In this document: piece after piece, positions 28,991 to 39,597 of the stretch
How positions within the stretch are numbered: the stretch's first letter is position 1
How the letters are laid out: each line of letters begins with the position of its first letter
Source: Cellulophaga sp. F20128
GTDB lineage: Bacteria; Bacteroidota; Bacteroidia; Flavobacteriales; Flavobacteriaceae
Reading direction: 5' to 3'
Assembly: GCF_023015805.1 (NCBI RefSeq)
Contig: NZ_JALKBA010000006.1
Span: 170,072 to 234,071 of the forward strand
DNA: 64,000 nucleotides
Made by a program: the position numbers and the translations under genes
Notes under the pieces: generated by a model
The model's database searches: none
Seen by the model: only the letters and a program-made list of their open reading frames with translations
Told to the model about the DNA's origin: nothing

Positions 28991-29608
28991 ATGAAAGGCT
29001 TAAAGCTATTACCTATATTTATTGCTTTACTTGTATGGAATATCCAATTTGCACAAGAAGCAGATAAAGAAGAAGAGGCCCTATCTTTAGATAGCGGCAC
29101 AATTGATAGTCAATTTGAATATGTATTTGATAAAGGAGGTAATTGGGGAGCTGCTGGCGTAAAATATGAAATAGTTAAAATTACGTACTTAACCAAACTG
29201 AGAGAGAATGTATTAGATACGCTTTCGGCCTACGGAAAAACAGAGGTTTCATTAAAAAACACGATTAATCAGCACGAAGCAACAATTACTGATTTAAACC
29301 AGAAATTAGATTTAACCACAAAAAATCTAACCACGGTTACCGAAGAAAAAGACAGTATGTCTTTCTTAGGCATTCAAGTTGCCAAAATTACATACAATTT
29401 AATGTTGTGGTCTATTATTGGAGGATTGGTTATCCTTTTATTGCTTTTCATATACAAGTTTAGAAAAAGCAATGTATTAACACAGGAGGCGAAGACCAAT
29501 TTATCCGAACTTGAAGTTGAGTTTGAAGACCACAGAAGAAGGTCCCTAGAACGAGAACAAAAAGTAAGCAGGCAACTAATGGACGAACTAAACAAACATA
29601 AAAAATAA
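28991..29608 (+). CDS. Exported membrane coiled-coil protein upstream of trmD
   Basis: 205 residues: signal peptide (LLPIFIALLVWNIQFAQ, cut near residue 21), an extracytoplasmic stretch with coiled-coil heptads (INQHEATITDLNQKLDLTTKNL, roughly residues 98-120 - note split by me), a single membrane helix LWSIIGGLVILLLLFIYKF near residue 140, and a charged cytoplasmic coil to the end. Similar flavobacterial proteins are often labelled 'tRNA (guanine-N1)-methyltransferase' only because they precede trmD. No methyltransferase motif is present, so that label would be wrong. Function unknown. Confidence 0.8.
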   Translation: MKGLKLLPIFIALLVWNIQFAQEADKEEEALSLDSGTIDSQFEYVFDKGGNWGAAGVKYEIVKITYLTKLRENVLDTLSAYGKTEVSLKNTINQHEATITDLNQKLDLTTKNLTTVTEEKDSMSFLGIQVAKITYNLMLWSIIGGLVILLLLFIYKFRKSNVLTQEAKTNLSELEVEFEDHRRRSLEREQKVSRQLMDELNKHKK

Positions 29609-29637
29609 AAAAAGCTCCACTCGGAGCTTTTTTTTTA
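29609..29637 (+). terminator. Terminator after the coiled-coil membrane protein
   Basis: Stem AAAAGCTCC with GGAGCTTTT, 29610-29618 and 29623-29631, loop ACTC, then a T run to 29636. Classical strong intrinsic terminator that separates this gene from trmD. Confidence 0.9.
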
Positions 29638-29813
29638 ATTCAAACCACAAAAACCTACTAAATTTACACCACTTTAACGATACTTGATTTTTGTTCAATG
29701 CAGTAACTACGCGACATATAAATCAATTAGAATTCCAAAACCCTAGGATTTAATTGGGAGGAAATCCTGATAGACTTTATTTTTAGTCCACTTCAATTGA
29801 AAAATCATTAGTG

Positions 29814-29821
29814 TATCTTTG
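29814..29821 (+). promoter_or_regulatory. Likely -7 promoter element for trmD
   Basis: TAtcTTTG, full match to TAnnTTTG, 16 nt before the trmD start codon. The nearest upstream TTG is 14 nt away rather than 19, so the -33 box is poor. A small hairpin AGGATTT/AAATCCT (29745-29751, 29762-29768) lies upstream. Confidence 0.4.
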
Positions 29822-29837
29822 CTGGGAAGAAATAGTC

Positions 29838-30518
29838 ATGAGAATAGATATTATTACGGTATTACCAGAATTACTAAAGAGTCCTTTTGAAGCTTCAATT
29901 CTAAAGAGATCCATTGAAAAGGGGCTTGTTTCGGTCCATTTTCACAACTTAAGAGATTATACAGACAAAAGCTACAACCAAATAGATGACTATCAATTTG
30001 GCGGAGGTGCTGGTATGGTCATGATGATAGAACCAATAGACAAATGTATTTCTAAACTAAGGTCTGAACGAGACTATGATGAAGTTATATACATGAGCCC
30101 AGATGGCGAGACTTTAAATCAAAAAATGGCGAACAGCTTATCTCTTGTCAATAATATCATTATTCTATGTGGACATTACAAAGGTGTTGATCAAAGAGTA
30201 AGAGACACCTTAATTACAAGAGAAATTTCCATTGGAGATTACGTACTTTCCGGCGGAGAATTAGGAGCTGCAGTATTATGTGATACCATAATACGGTTAA
30301 TTCCTGGAGTTTTAAACAATGAAACCTCTGCCCTAACCGATACGTTTCAAGATAATTTACTAGCCCCACCGGTATATACACGACCAGCCGATTATAAAGG
30401 TTTAAAGGTTCCGGAAGTATTGTTGAATGGCAACTTTCCAAAAATTGAAAAATGGCGAGAAGATGAGGCCTATAAAAGAACCAAGGAACTAAGACCAGAC
30501 TTACTTGATAATGATTGA
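29838..30518 (+). CDS. trmD: tRNA (guanine-N1-)-methyltransferase TrmD
   Basis: Methylates G37 in tRNAs reading CNN codons, preventing +1 frameshifts. 226 residues with the knotted SPOUT fold: [13 protein letters not shown] at the N-terminus, [14 protein letters not shown] near residue 52, the SAM knot [14 protein letters not shown] and [13 protein letters not shown], and the interdomain stretch [21 protein letters not shown]. Start taken at 29838, since the nine earlier codons overlap the -7 promoter box. The gene end overlaps the small membrane protein gene by 8 nt. As in most bacteria it is close to rplS. Confidence 0.97.
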   Translation: MRIDIITVLPELLKSPFEASILKRSIEKGLVSVHFHNLRDYTDKSYNQIDDYQFGGGAGMVMMIEPIDKCISKLRSERDYDEVIYMSPDGETLNQKMANSLSLVNNIIILCGHYKGVDQRVRDTLITREISIGDYVLSGGELGAAVLCDTIIRLIPGVLNNETSALTDTFQDNLLAPPVYTRPADYKGLKVPEVLLNGNFPKIEKWREDEAYKRTKELRPDLLDND

Positions 30519-30831
30519 TAATTTACAACTTCTTTACGGTATAACCTCTATTTTATACGGCCTATTAACCATAGGTATTATTGCAGGGGCAATACTATAC
30601 TATACCAAAAGGAAAGGGCTTGCCGGACTATTTATGATCATAGGAAGCATAGTACAGTTTCTAAGTATATTAGCAAACCCCATAGTATCAGCATTAGCAA
30701 ATACAGTAGGCTTAGATAGTGAACGTATAATTTATATACATTATGCAATAAATAGTATTTCGTGTTTATTCTCTATACTTTTTGCTATCGGCTTTGTAAT
30801 GGCTATGCTAAAGCTAAAAAAAGCGTCTTAA
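30511..30831 (+). CDS. Small three-helix membrane protein, function unknown
   Basis: 106 residues with three hydrophobic segments, about residues 7-31 ([20 protein letters not shown]), 37-60 and 77-100, and a basic C-terminus (KLKKAS). Start ATG at 30511, overlapping the end of trmD by 8 nt, so it is translated from the same mRNA. No recognisable domain. It lies between trmD and rplS, two translation genes, but nothing in its sequence points to translation. Confidence 0.75.
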   Translation: MIDNLQLLYGITSILYGLLTIGIIAGAILYYTKRKGLAGLFMIIGSIVQFLSILANPIVSALANTVGLDSERIIYIHYAINSISCLFSILFAIGFVMAMLKLKKAS

Positions 30832-30865
30832 CTTGAGATTAATAGTAAAATATATTATTTAAATC

Positions 30866-30895
30866 TTGCTTAATATAATTAATAACGTATTTTTG
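30866..30895 (+). promoter_or_regulatory. Promoter of rplS (TTG - 19 nt - TAttTTTG)
   Basis: TTG at 30866-30868 and TAttTTTG at 30888-30895 with exactly 19 nt between, the Bacteroidota sigma-ABfr consensus. The start is expected near 30898, leaving a leader of about 70 nt before rplS, long enough for a ribosomal-protein regulatory leader. The leader has an open stretch and a possible weak stem GAAATC/GATTTT (30924-30943), so control by L19 cannot be judged by eye. Confidence 0.7.
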
Positions 30896-30971
30896 CACTC
30901 GATTTAAATTAACCTCTGGCGAAATCCGTGAACTGTTGATTTTAATAAACTTATATAAATAAATAAACAAG

Positions 30972-31322
30972 ATGGAAGCATTAATTAAATTTGTTGAAGA
31001 CGAATTTGTTCCAAAAAAAGATTTTCCAAAATTCTCTGCTGGTGATACAATTACAGTATACTACGAAATTAAGGAAGGTGAAAAAACTCGTACTCAGTTC
31101 TTTAGAGGTGTTGTAATTCAAAGAAGAGGTAGCGGTGCTACTGAAACTTTTACGATCCGTAAAATGTCTGGTACTATAGGTGTTGAGCGTATTTTTCCTG
31201 TAAATTTACCTGCACTACAAAAAATTGAAATCAATAAGAAAGGTAAAGTACGTAGAGCTCGTATTTTCTACTTTAGAGGTCTTACTGGTAAAAAAGCTAA
31301 AATTAAAGAAGTACGTAACTAA
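30972..31322 (+). CDS. rplS: 50S ribosomal protein L19
   Basis: Ribosomal protein at the 30S-50S interface, 116 residues. Typical stretches are FSAGDTITVYYEIKEGEKTR, FRGVVIQRRGSGATETFTIR and the basic C-terminus RRARIFYFRGLTGKKAKIKE. It has its own consensus promoter (30866-30895) and a strong terminator immediately after, so it can be a one-gene unit as well as follow trmD. The A residues before ATG (AACAAG) are the usual weak Bacteroidota ribosome-binding context. Confidence 0.97.
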   Translation: MEALIKFVEDEFVPKKDFPKFSAGDTITVYYEIKEGEKTRTQFFRGVVIQRRGSGATETFTIRKMSGTIGVERIFPVNLPALQKIEINKKGKVRRARIFYFRGLTGKKAKIKEVRN

Positions 31323-31346
31323 TTTACGTCTCCTTATTCCAAATAA

Positions 31347-31378
31347 AAAAGCCTACCCTTTGGTAGGCTTTTTTTATA
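31347..31378 (+). terminator. Terminator after rplS
   Basis: Stem AAAAGCCTACC (31347-31357) with GGTAGGCTTTT (31362-31372), loop CTTT, followed by further Ts. Typical strong intrinsic terminator. Confidence 0.92.
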
Positions 31379-31696
31379 CTCCCTATTTGCTACATCAACA
31401 ACAAACAAGCTCCAAACAAAGGAATATGTTAAAGTTTTTGCTTATCACTTAATTTATTACTACATTGGAGTATGATTTGATAAAGGAATCATTTTATGGT
31501 TTGAACTTTTATCAAATTATTATAAAGTCACGTTCTTTATATTGTTGCAAGACCTCATATAAACTAATTAATGCACATGCTTAATTACTTTAACAAGTAG
31601 GCTTACCTTGAGTTGATAAAATTTAACAGTAAGCTTTTTATTTCAATTGTAGAAGTACATTTAACTAAAAAGTAGCAACAAGAAGAGACACAAACA

Positions 31697-31861
31697 TAGC
31701 TTTGTTACTAAACTACAGTATGTTCTGTGTTTTAAACGTAGAAACAAAAATTTAATGCAATCAATGGTTGCCGTTTTGTTCCAGTAACAAAACAAAAAGT
31801 TAAAAGATTGTTTCTAAAAGCCATATCAATGTATATATTACAATGATATGGCTTTTGTTAT
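31697..31861 (+). ncRNA. Candidate small RNA with its own promoter box and terminator
   Basis: A TAgcTTTG box (31697-31704, full match to TAnnTTTG) would start an RNA near 31707. It would contain the hairpins GCAATC/GGTTGC and GTTTTGTT/AACAAAAC and end in a strong stem AAAAGCCATATCA (31816-31828)/TGATATGGCTTTT (31844-31856) followed by GTTATTT. No gene precedes this terminator after the one behind rplS, so it must end some other transcript. No -33 TTG is seen at the right distance, and I cannot assign a known RNA family, so this is only a candidate. Confidence 0.3.
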
Positions 31862-31862
31862 T
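31816..31862 (+). terminator. Orphan terminator-like stem before icd
   Basis: Thirteen perfect base pairs, AAAAGCCATATCA with TGATATGGCTTTT, inner TGTA/TACA pairs in the loop, and a T-rich tail on the plus strand. There is no gene between it and the rplS terminator 440 nt upstream. Confidence 0.65.
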
Positions 31863-31937
31863 TAAATTTTTATCGCATTATCGTATAAAGGCCGTTATTT
31901 TTAAAACATATGTATTATGTAAGCAATCTTAAAATTG

Positions 31938-31945
31938 TATATTTG
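31938..31945 (+). promoter_or_regulatory. Likely -7 promoter element for icd
   Basis: TAtaTTTG, full match to TAnnTTTG, 33 nt before the icd start codon. At the -33 spacing the sequence is TTATGT, not TTG. The location after an orphan terminator supports a real start here. Confidence 0.5.
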
Positions 31946-31966
31946 CTCTGCTTAAAATATATATAA

Positions 31967-34189
<2,223 letters not shown>

Positions 34190-34212
34190 TTTTTACCTAT
34201 AATTAACAGTCT

Positions 34213-34256
34213 AAAAGAAAAGTCTTTTCATTCATTTGAAAGGACTTTTCTTTTAA
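34213..34256 (+). terminator. Terminator after icd
   Basis: Long stem of about 18 pairs, AAAAGAAAAGTCTTTTCA (34213-34230) with TTGAAAGGACTTTTCTTTT (34236-34254), including a G-T pair, loop ~5 nt. It ends in T4 and so is a moderate-to-strong terminator. Confidence 0.85.
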
Positions 34257-34317
34257 AAAAATGTTAACTATTCTCTAGTCGAAAAAAAAGGGATTACTTT
34301 TACAAAAACCCAATTTT

Positions 34318-36693
34318 ATGAACAGACCTCTTGTCTGGTTTTTTCTTAGCCTCCTATGCACCCTACAAACCCTAATAGGGCAAGAGAAATTCACATTGTA
34401 TGGAACCGTTTCTGACGCCGCAAGTAATGAAACCTTAATTGGCGTAACTATAGCAATACCCGAACTACAAGCGGGGGTTATCACAAACGAATATGGATTT
34501 TACTCCATCACACTTCCTCAAGGCAGTTACCAAATTAGTATAAGTTCTATTGGATTTAAGGAAATTATTAAGACGATTAACTTAACCAAAGACACCACCT
34601 TAAATCTTCAACTTACAGAAGAGGCAGAACAATTGGAAGAAATTATCCTTACGGAAGATATTGAAAAATTAGATATCCGAAAACCACAAATGAGCGTGAA
34701 TTCACTTTCCGCTGGTAGTATCAAGAAAATTCCTGCTATTTTAGGGGAGGCTGATGTCTTAAAATCAATTTTACTACTACCCGGAGTAACAAGTGCCGGG
34801 GAAGGAGCTTCTGGCTTTAATGTACGTGGTGGCTCTGTAGACCAAAATTTAATTTTATTAGACGAGGCTACCATTTATAACTCCTCTCACCTTTTTGGTT
34901 TCTTTTCGGTTTTTAACCCAGACGCTATTAAAGACTTAAAACTATACAAAGGCGGAATTCCCGCAAAATATGGAGGCAGAGTCTCTTCTGTTTTAGATAT
35001 TTATCAAAAAGAAGGAAACAGTAAAACATTTAAAGCCAATGGAGGCATTGGTATTGTATCTAGCAGGTTACTCCTTGAAGGTCCTTTAAAAAAAGACCAA
35101 GGTGCCTTTCTATTAGCGGGGCGTAGTTCGTATGCTCACCTTTTTTTACCACTATTTGACAATGACAACAAAGCCTATTTTTATGATTTAAATACCAAAT
35201 TAAACTATCGCCTTAACAAAAACAACAACCTATATGTTTCTGGATATTTTGGTAGAGACGTTTTTAGTATTTCCAATAGTTTTGTAAACACCTACGGAAA
35301 CTCTGTAATTAACCTGCGGTGGAATCACCTATTTTCTGATAAGATTTTCAGCAATCTATCGCTTATATATTCTGATTACTTCTATGGGCTGGAACTGGAT
35401 TTTGTTGGCTTTAAATGGAATTCCGGGATTCAGAATTTTAATGTAAAATATGATTTTAAACATTATATCTCCAATGATTTAAAATTGAATTACGGTGTTA
35501 ACAACACCTATTACAGGTTTAATCCTGGTGAAATAGAACCCAATAGAAGTGATTCAGGGATTACACCTAGGGAATTAATAAACAAATACGCAAATGAATT
35601 TGCCGCTTATATTGATGCAGAACATAAGGTAACAAAAAACATCACCCTTCAATACGGCTTGCGTTGGAGTAACTTTATTAGGTTAGGACAAGAGAAGCTA
35701 TTTATATATGAAAATGACCAAGCTGTTGATTTTAATTCCGATTTCCAAATATATGAAAGCGCAGAACCTATTGGTATTGAACGTTTTGAGCGAGATGCTC
35801 AAATTGCCAGCTTTAACAACCTAGAACCCAGACTAGCACTTTCTTACGCAATAAATGATTTAAATTCAGTAAAAGCCAGTTATAATCACATGGCGCAATA
35901 TCTTCATTTATTATCCAATACAAGCTCTCCTACCCCATTGGATGTTTGGGCACCAAGTGGCAAGTTTATTCAACCTCAAATATTAGATCAATTTGCAATT
36001 GGATATTTTAAAAATTTAAAAAACTCAGATTATTCCTTTGAGACAGAAGCATTTTATAAAAATGTAAAAAACAGAATTGACTATATAGACGGTGCAAATC
36101 TTATTGCAAATGACGCTATAGAACAAGTGCTTTTAAATGGAAAAATGAGAGCGTATGGCTTAGAGTTTATGCTTAAAAAAAGCGGCGGTAATTTTAATGG
36201 TTGGCTATCCTATACCTTTTCTAGATCTGAACAAAAAACACCTGGAAGAACCGCTTTGGAAACCGGAATCAATAATGGCAAGTGGTATACGACAAGCTTT
36301 GATAAAACCCATGACGTATCCTTAAACACAAGTTATGATTTAAATGAAAAATGGAGTTTTACTAGTAATTTAATTTTTCAAACAGGGCAACCCACCAACT
36401 ACCCCATTGGTAATTACGAATACCAAGACCTAAGCATCCCCATTTATGGGGAACGCAACAAACAACGCCTTCCTAGCTATCATCGGTTAGATATCGCAGC
36501 TACATTAACGCCAAGAAAGAATAAACGAAGAAAACTTCAATCGCAATGGGTTTTTGGCATTTACAATGTATACAATCGAAAAAATGCTGCATCTATAAGC
36601 TTTGGAAGAAATGAAGATACTTCAAACAATGAAGCATTAAGGACATCTATCTTTGGCATTGTTCCCTCCGTAACATATAACTTTAAATTTTAA
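34318..36693 (+). CDS. TonB-dependent receptor with carboxypeptidase-regulatory-like domain
   Basis: Outer membrane active transporter of 791 residues. Signal peptide to about residue 22 (LQTLIGQ), then a carboxypeptidase-regulatory-like beta domain (FTLYGTVSDAASNETLIGVT, residues ~24-105), a plug domain with SAGEGASGFNVRGGSVDQNL near residue 157 and KGGIPAKYGGRVSSVLDI near residue 218, and a barrel ending in the aromatic VPSVTYNFKF. Its stop shares a base with the next gene, a DUF4249 lipoprotein that is probably its partner. This is not a SusC of the RagA type, as no SusD is adjacent. Substrate unknown. Confidence 0.93.
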   Translation: MNRPLVWFFLSLLCTLQTLIGQEKFTLYGTVSDAASNETLIGVTIAIPELQAGVITNEYGFYSITLPQGSYQISISSIGFKEIIKTINLTKDTTLNLQLTEEAEQLEEIILTEDIEKLDIRKPQMSVNSLSAGSIKKIPAILGEADVLKSILLLPGVTSAGEGASGFNVRGGSVDQNLILLDEATIYNSSHLFGFFSVFNPDAIKDLKLYKGGIPAKYGGRVSSVLDIYQKEGNSKTFKANGGIGIVSSRLLLEGPLKKDQGAFLLAGRSSYAHLFLPLFDNDNKAYFYDLNTKLNYRLNKNNNLYVSGYFGRDVFSISNSFVNTYGNSVINLRWNHLFSDKIFSNLSLIYSDYFYGLELDFVGFKWNSGIQNFNVKYDFKHYISNDLKLNYGVNNTYYRFNPGEIEPNRSDSGITPRELINKYANEFAAYIDAEHKVTKNITLQYGLRWSNFIRLGQEKLFIYENDQAVDFNSDFQIYESAEPIGIERFERDAQIASFNNLEPRLALSYAINDLNSVKASYNHMAQYLHLLSNTSSPTPLDVWAPSGKFIQPQILDQFAIGYFKNLKNSDYSFETEAFYKNVKNRIDYIDGANLIANDAIEQVLLNGKMRAYGLEFMLKKSGGNFNGWLSYTFSRSEQKTPGRTALETGINNGKWYTTSFDKTHDVSLNTSYDLNEKWSFTSNLIFQTGQPTNYPIGNYEYQDLSIPIYGERNKQRLPSYHRLDIAATLTPRKNKRRKLQSQWVFGIYNVYNRKNAASISFGRNEDTSNNEALRTSIFGIVPSVTYNFKF

Positions 36694-37514
36694 TGGTTAT
36701 GAAAAAGCAGCTGGTTTATTTTCTTTTTTTATTGCTTTTATCGAGTTGTCAAGACGTAATAGAAATAGACACCCCATCCACAACACCTAGACTTGTAGTT
36801 GATGCTAATTTTAATGTGTATACTAATCAAAATCCTTCACAGGTAGAAGGATCTATAAAGCTTTCATTAACTACAGATTATTTTGATATTGAAAAAAAAC
36901 CGATTAATGATGCCCAAGTTAGTATTACAAATGAAACAGATGGCACAGTATATCCGTTTACAGCCATAGACAATTCAGGCAATTATAAATCTCCAAACGA
37001 TAGTTTTATTCCTGAATTTGGAAATCTATACCGATTAAATATCTTGTATTCTAATGAAAATTACAGTGCCGAAACAGTGCTTATACCTAGCGTGCCCATA
37101 CATAAAGTAACTGAAGGCAGTGGCTCCCTTTTTGGTAATGATGATACAGAAATAATTGTAGAGTTTACAGATGACCCCAGCAGAAATGACTTTTATTTAT
37201 TTGATATGGACTTTAATGAATTCCTAACTACTGAAGATGAGTTTTATCAAGGAGAAACCTTTGTATTTTCATATTTTTATGACAATTTAAGTTCAAACCA
37301 AGAAGTGACCATAAAAATAATGGGACTAGAGGAACAGTTTTACAATTACATGAATAATATCTTAGAGCAAAGTGGTGAAGGTGGTGGTTCTCCATTTCAG
37401 CCTACTCCTAGCACAATACGGGGGAATATAGTAAACACTTCAAATAGCGCTAATTTTGCACTTGGGTATTTCAGTATCTCTGAAACATACGCCTACACCC
37501 TTACCTTAAATTAA
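36693..37514 (+). CDS. DUF4249 lipoprotein, partner of the TonB receptor
   Basis: 273 residues with a type II signal peptide and lipobox LLSSC at about residues 15-19 (from MVMKK). The DUF4249 pattern is seen: opening CQDVIEIDTPSTTPRLVVDA, beta-rich Ig-like N-terminal half (ITNETDGTVYPFT), and a C-terminal half with NDFYLFDMDFNEF. In Bacteroidota these lipoproteins occur directly after this type of TonB receptor and are thought to sit on the outer surface as a lid or capture subunit. Start ATG overlaps the receptor stop by one base; a second ATG is two codons later. Confidence 0.87.
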   Translation: MVMKKQLVYFLFLLLLSSCQDVIEIDTPSTTPRLVVDANFNVYTNQNPSQVEGSIKLSLTTDYFDIEKKPINDAQVSITNETDGTVYPFTAIDNSGNYKSPNDSFIPEFGNLYRLNILYSNENYSAETVLIPSVPIHKVTEGSGSLFGNDDTEIIVEFTDDPSRNDFYLFDMDFNEFLTTEDEFYQGETFVFSYFYDNLSSNQEVTIKIMGLEEQFYNYMNNILEQSGEGGGSPFQPTPSTIRGNIVNTSNSANFALGYFSISETYAYTLTLN

Positions 37515-37520
37515 TTTAGT

Positions 37521-37769
37521 ATGTCTACACAACCCAATTCATTTTACAAAAGCCTCAAATTTTTTGCCCTTACCGTGGTATTAATGTTTAGTGGCCCCAT
37601 AGTTATTTATCAGGCTTTTAAGAACGAAAGCCACCCTTTCTATCTTCCAGTACTTATCATAGGGTTTTTATTGGCTATTGCAGCTCTTGGGGTGTTTTAT
37701 TACAGTTTACGCTTAATGATGACCGCCATATTTGGAGAAAAAGAAAAAAAGAATAAGAAACAAGTATAA
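37521..37769 (+). CDS. Small two-helix membrane protein (DUF6095-like)
   Basis: 82 residues with two hydrophobic segments (FFALTVVLMFSGPIVIYQAF, residues ~13-32, and VLIIGFLLAIAALGVFYYSL, ~45-64) joined by KNESHPFY, and a lysine-rich tail. The pattern 'GP.VI..AFKN..HP.Y.PVL' recalls the DUF6095 family of flavobacteria. It starts 6 nt after the DUF4249 gene, so it is cotranscribed with the receptor, yet nothing shows a transport role. Possible accessory subunit or an unrelated passenger gene. Confidence 0.68.
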   Translation: MSTQPNSFYKSLKFFALTVVLMFSGPIVIYQAFKNESHPFYLPVLIIGFLLAIAALGVFYYSLRLMMTAIFGEKEKKNKKQV

Positions 37770-37798
37770 AAAAAGCTCCCAATGGGAGCTTTTTTTAT
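37768..37798. terminator. Bidirectional terminator between the DUF6095-like gene and rny
   Basis: Stem AAAAGCTCCC (37771-37780) with GGGAGCTTTT (37784-37793), loop AAT, with A- and T-runs on both sides. It serves the plus-strand receptor operon and, read on the other strand, the rny gene that ends at 37817. Confidence 0.85.
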
Positions 37799-37816
37799 TT
37801 TATTATTACTTCGCGT

Positions 37817-39388
37817 TTATTTTGCCACGTTCACTGCTCTAGTTTCACGGATAACCGTAACCTTTACTTGCCCCGGATATGTCATATCCGTTTGTATTTT
37901 TTGAGAGATCTCAAACGATAATTCTGCTGCCTTATCGTCCGTCACCTTTTCACTTTCTACAATAACTCTTAACTCTCTACCCGCTTGTATTGCATAGGCT
38001 TTTTGAACGCCTACAAAACCAAATGCAACTTCCTCTAGGTCTTTTAGTCGTTGTATGTACGAATCTAAGACTTGCCTTCTTGCTCCAGGTCTTGCCCCAC
38101 TAATGGCGTCACAAACCTGAACAATTGGCGAGATTAAATTTTTCATTTCAATTTCATCATGGTGCGCTCCAATGGCATTGCATACATCTGGTTTTTCTCC
38201 GTATTTCTCTGCCCACTGCATTCCCAAGATAGCATGTGGAGTTTCAACCTCTACCTCTGTATTAGGTACCTTACCAATATCATGTAACAAACCTGCTCTT
38301 TTAGCCGTTTTTGGGTTTAATCCTAACTCAGCAGCCATTACACCACATAATTTAGCAACCTCCCTAGAGTGTTGCAATAAATTTTGGCCGTAGGATGAAC
38401 GGTATTTCATACGCCCTACTGCCCTAATTAATTCTGGGTGCAATCCGTGAATACCCAAATCGATAATGGTCCGTTTTCCTACCTCTACAATTTCTTGTTC
38501 TATTTGTTTTTCTGTCTTGCGCACCACTTCTTCAATACGTGCTGGATGTATACGTCCATCGGTAACCAATTTATGTAAAGACAAACGAGCAACTTCCCTA
38601 CGAACAGAGTCAAAACAAGAAAGAATAATTGCTTCTGGCGTATCATCTACAATAATCTCTACTCCCGTTGCAGCTTCTAAAGCTCTAATATTTCTTCCTT
38701 CTCTACCAATAATACGTCCTTTAACATCGTCAGATTCTAAATTAAAAACAGAGACGCAATTTTCTACCGCTTCTTCTGTTCCTATACGTTGTATGGTGTT
38801 TATTATTATTTTTTTAGCTTCTTGTTCAGCGGTAAGTTTTGCCTCTTCCAATGCGGTTTGCATATAAGCCATTGCATCAGATTTGGCCGTCTCTTTAAGC
38901 GAGTCCAGCAATTGACTTTTGGCGTCTTCTGCGGATAGTCCAGAAATAACCTCTAATTGCTGTACTTGGCTTTTATGTAGCTTATCTAATTCGTTTTGCT
39001 TCTTTTCTAAAAACTCATCCTTATGATTAACCGACTGGATTTTAGACTCCAGCTGATCATTTAGTTTTTTACTTTTAGCCAACTCATTACTTACTTGCGA
39101 TTCTTTATCTCTTGTTCGTTTTTCAGATTCGGACATCTTCTTGTCCTTACTAAAAATAACTTTTTCATGCTCTGCCTTTAACTCTAAAAATTTCTCTTTG
39201 GCTTGTAGTATTTTATCCTTTTTAATACTCTCACCTTCCGTGGTTGCATTTTTCAAAATAGACTCTGCCTCTCTCTTGGCAGATCCTATTGTTTTAGATG
39301 CTTTACCTTTTTCTAAAAATTTAGCAAGAATAAAACCTATTGCCAAACCTACTATAATTGCTATAATTAAAAACGTGCTATTTTCCAT
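37817..39388 (-). CDS. rny: Ribonuclease Y
   Basis: Membrane-bound endoribonuclease that begins mRNA decay. 523 residues: N-terminal membrane helix ([19 protein letters not shown], residues 3-21), a long coiled coil (about residues 30-190, rich in K/E), a KH RNA-binding domain with [15 protein letters not shown] near residue 220, and an HD domain with the metal-binding [15 protein letters not shown] near residue 350. The start is the ATG at 39388; an upstream in-frame start (39412) would overlap the end of the 6S RNA. It lies right after the 6S RNA on the same strand. Confidence 0.96.
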   Translation of the reverse strand: MENSTFLIIAIIVGLAIGFILAKFLEKGKASKTIGSAKREAESILKNATTEGESIKKDKILQAKEKFLELKAEHEKVIFSKDKKMSESEKRTRDKESQVSNELAKSKKLNDQLESKIQSVNHKDEFLEKKQNELDKLHKSQVQQLEVISGLSAEDAKSQLLDSLKETAKSDAMAYMQTALEEAKLTAEQEAKKIIINTIQRIGTEEAVENCVSVFNLESDDVKGRIIGREGRNIRALEAATGVEIIVDDTPEAIILSCFDSVRREVARLSLHKLVTDGRIHPARIEEVVRKTEKQIEQEIVEVGKRTIIDLGIHGLHPELIRAVGRMKYRSSYGQNLLQHSREVAKLCGVMAAELGLNPKTAKRAGLLHDIGKVPNTEVEVETPHAILGMQWAEKYGEKPDVCNAIGAHHDEIEMKNLISPIVQVCDAISGARPGARRQVLDSYIQRLKDLEEVAFGFVGVQKAYAIQAGRELRVIVESEKVTDDKAAELSFEISQKIQTDMTYPGQVKVTVIRETRAVNVAK

Positions 39389-39401
39389 GGTTATATATAT
39401 T

Positions 39402-39567
39402 AAAAAACCCACATTGGGGGTGTTTTGTACAAACTCCTATAAAACAGGATTAGGGCTAACAATTTGATCAAGGATCCTTATACAAGTAAGGCTTGCTTTT
39501 ACAAACTAAACTCACCCTTTAAAACAAATTAATGTTGAGTTTGTCAAAAAAATACCAATGTGGGCAG
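39402..39567 (-). ncRNA. ssrS: 6S RNA (candidate) between zapA and rny
   Basis: The gap of 209 nt between zapA and rny has two perfectly complementary ends: CCCACATTGG (39408-39417) and CCAATGTGGG (39555-39564). Inside them TTTTG (39423-39427)/CAAAA (39545-39549) and ACAAACTC (39429-39436)/GAGTTTGT (39537-39544) also pair, giving a rod closed at both ends and a central open region of about 100 nt. That is the layout of 6S RNA, which binds RNA polymerase. On the minus strand the closing stem is followed by TTTTTT (39407-39402), as after a terminator. Linkage with zapA is known for 6S RNA in other bacteria. Confidence 0.72.
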
Positions 39568-39597
39568 TAACTTAAATTTTTATTTAATGAACGTATT

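Larger units (their letters stand above)
31379..31935. other. Gene-free interval with several hairpins upstream of icd
   Basis: About 560 bases between the rplS terminator and the icd promoter with no credible reading frame on either strand. It holds at least five inverted repeats: ATTTGATAAA/TTTATCAAAT (31475-31484, 31508-31517); AGGCTTAC/GTAAGCTT followed by TTTT (31599-31606, 31629-31636); GCAATC/GGTTGC with loop AAT (31757-31771); GTTTTGTT/AACAAAAC (31773-31793); and the terminator-like stem at 31816-31856. It could be untranslated RNA genes or the remains of decayed genes. Confidence 0.6.

Noticed and set aside
31225..31452. 75-residue frame overlapping the end of rplS and running into its terminator
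   Set aside because: It is an off-frame reading of L19 that crosses the strong terminator stem, with no start signal and a composition unlike a gene.
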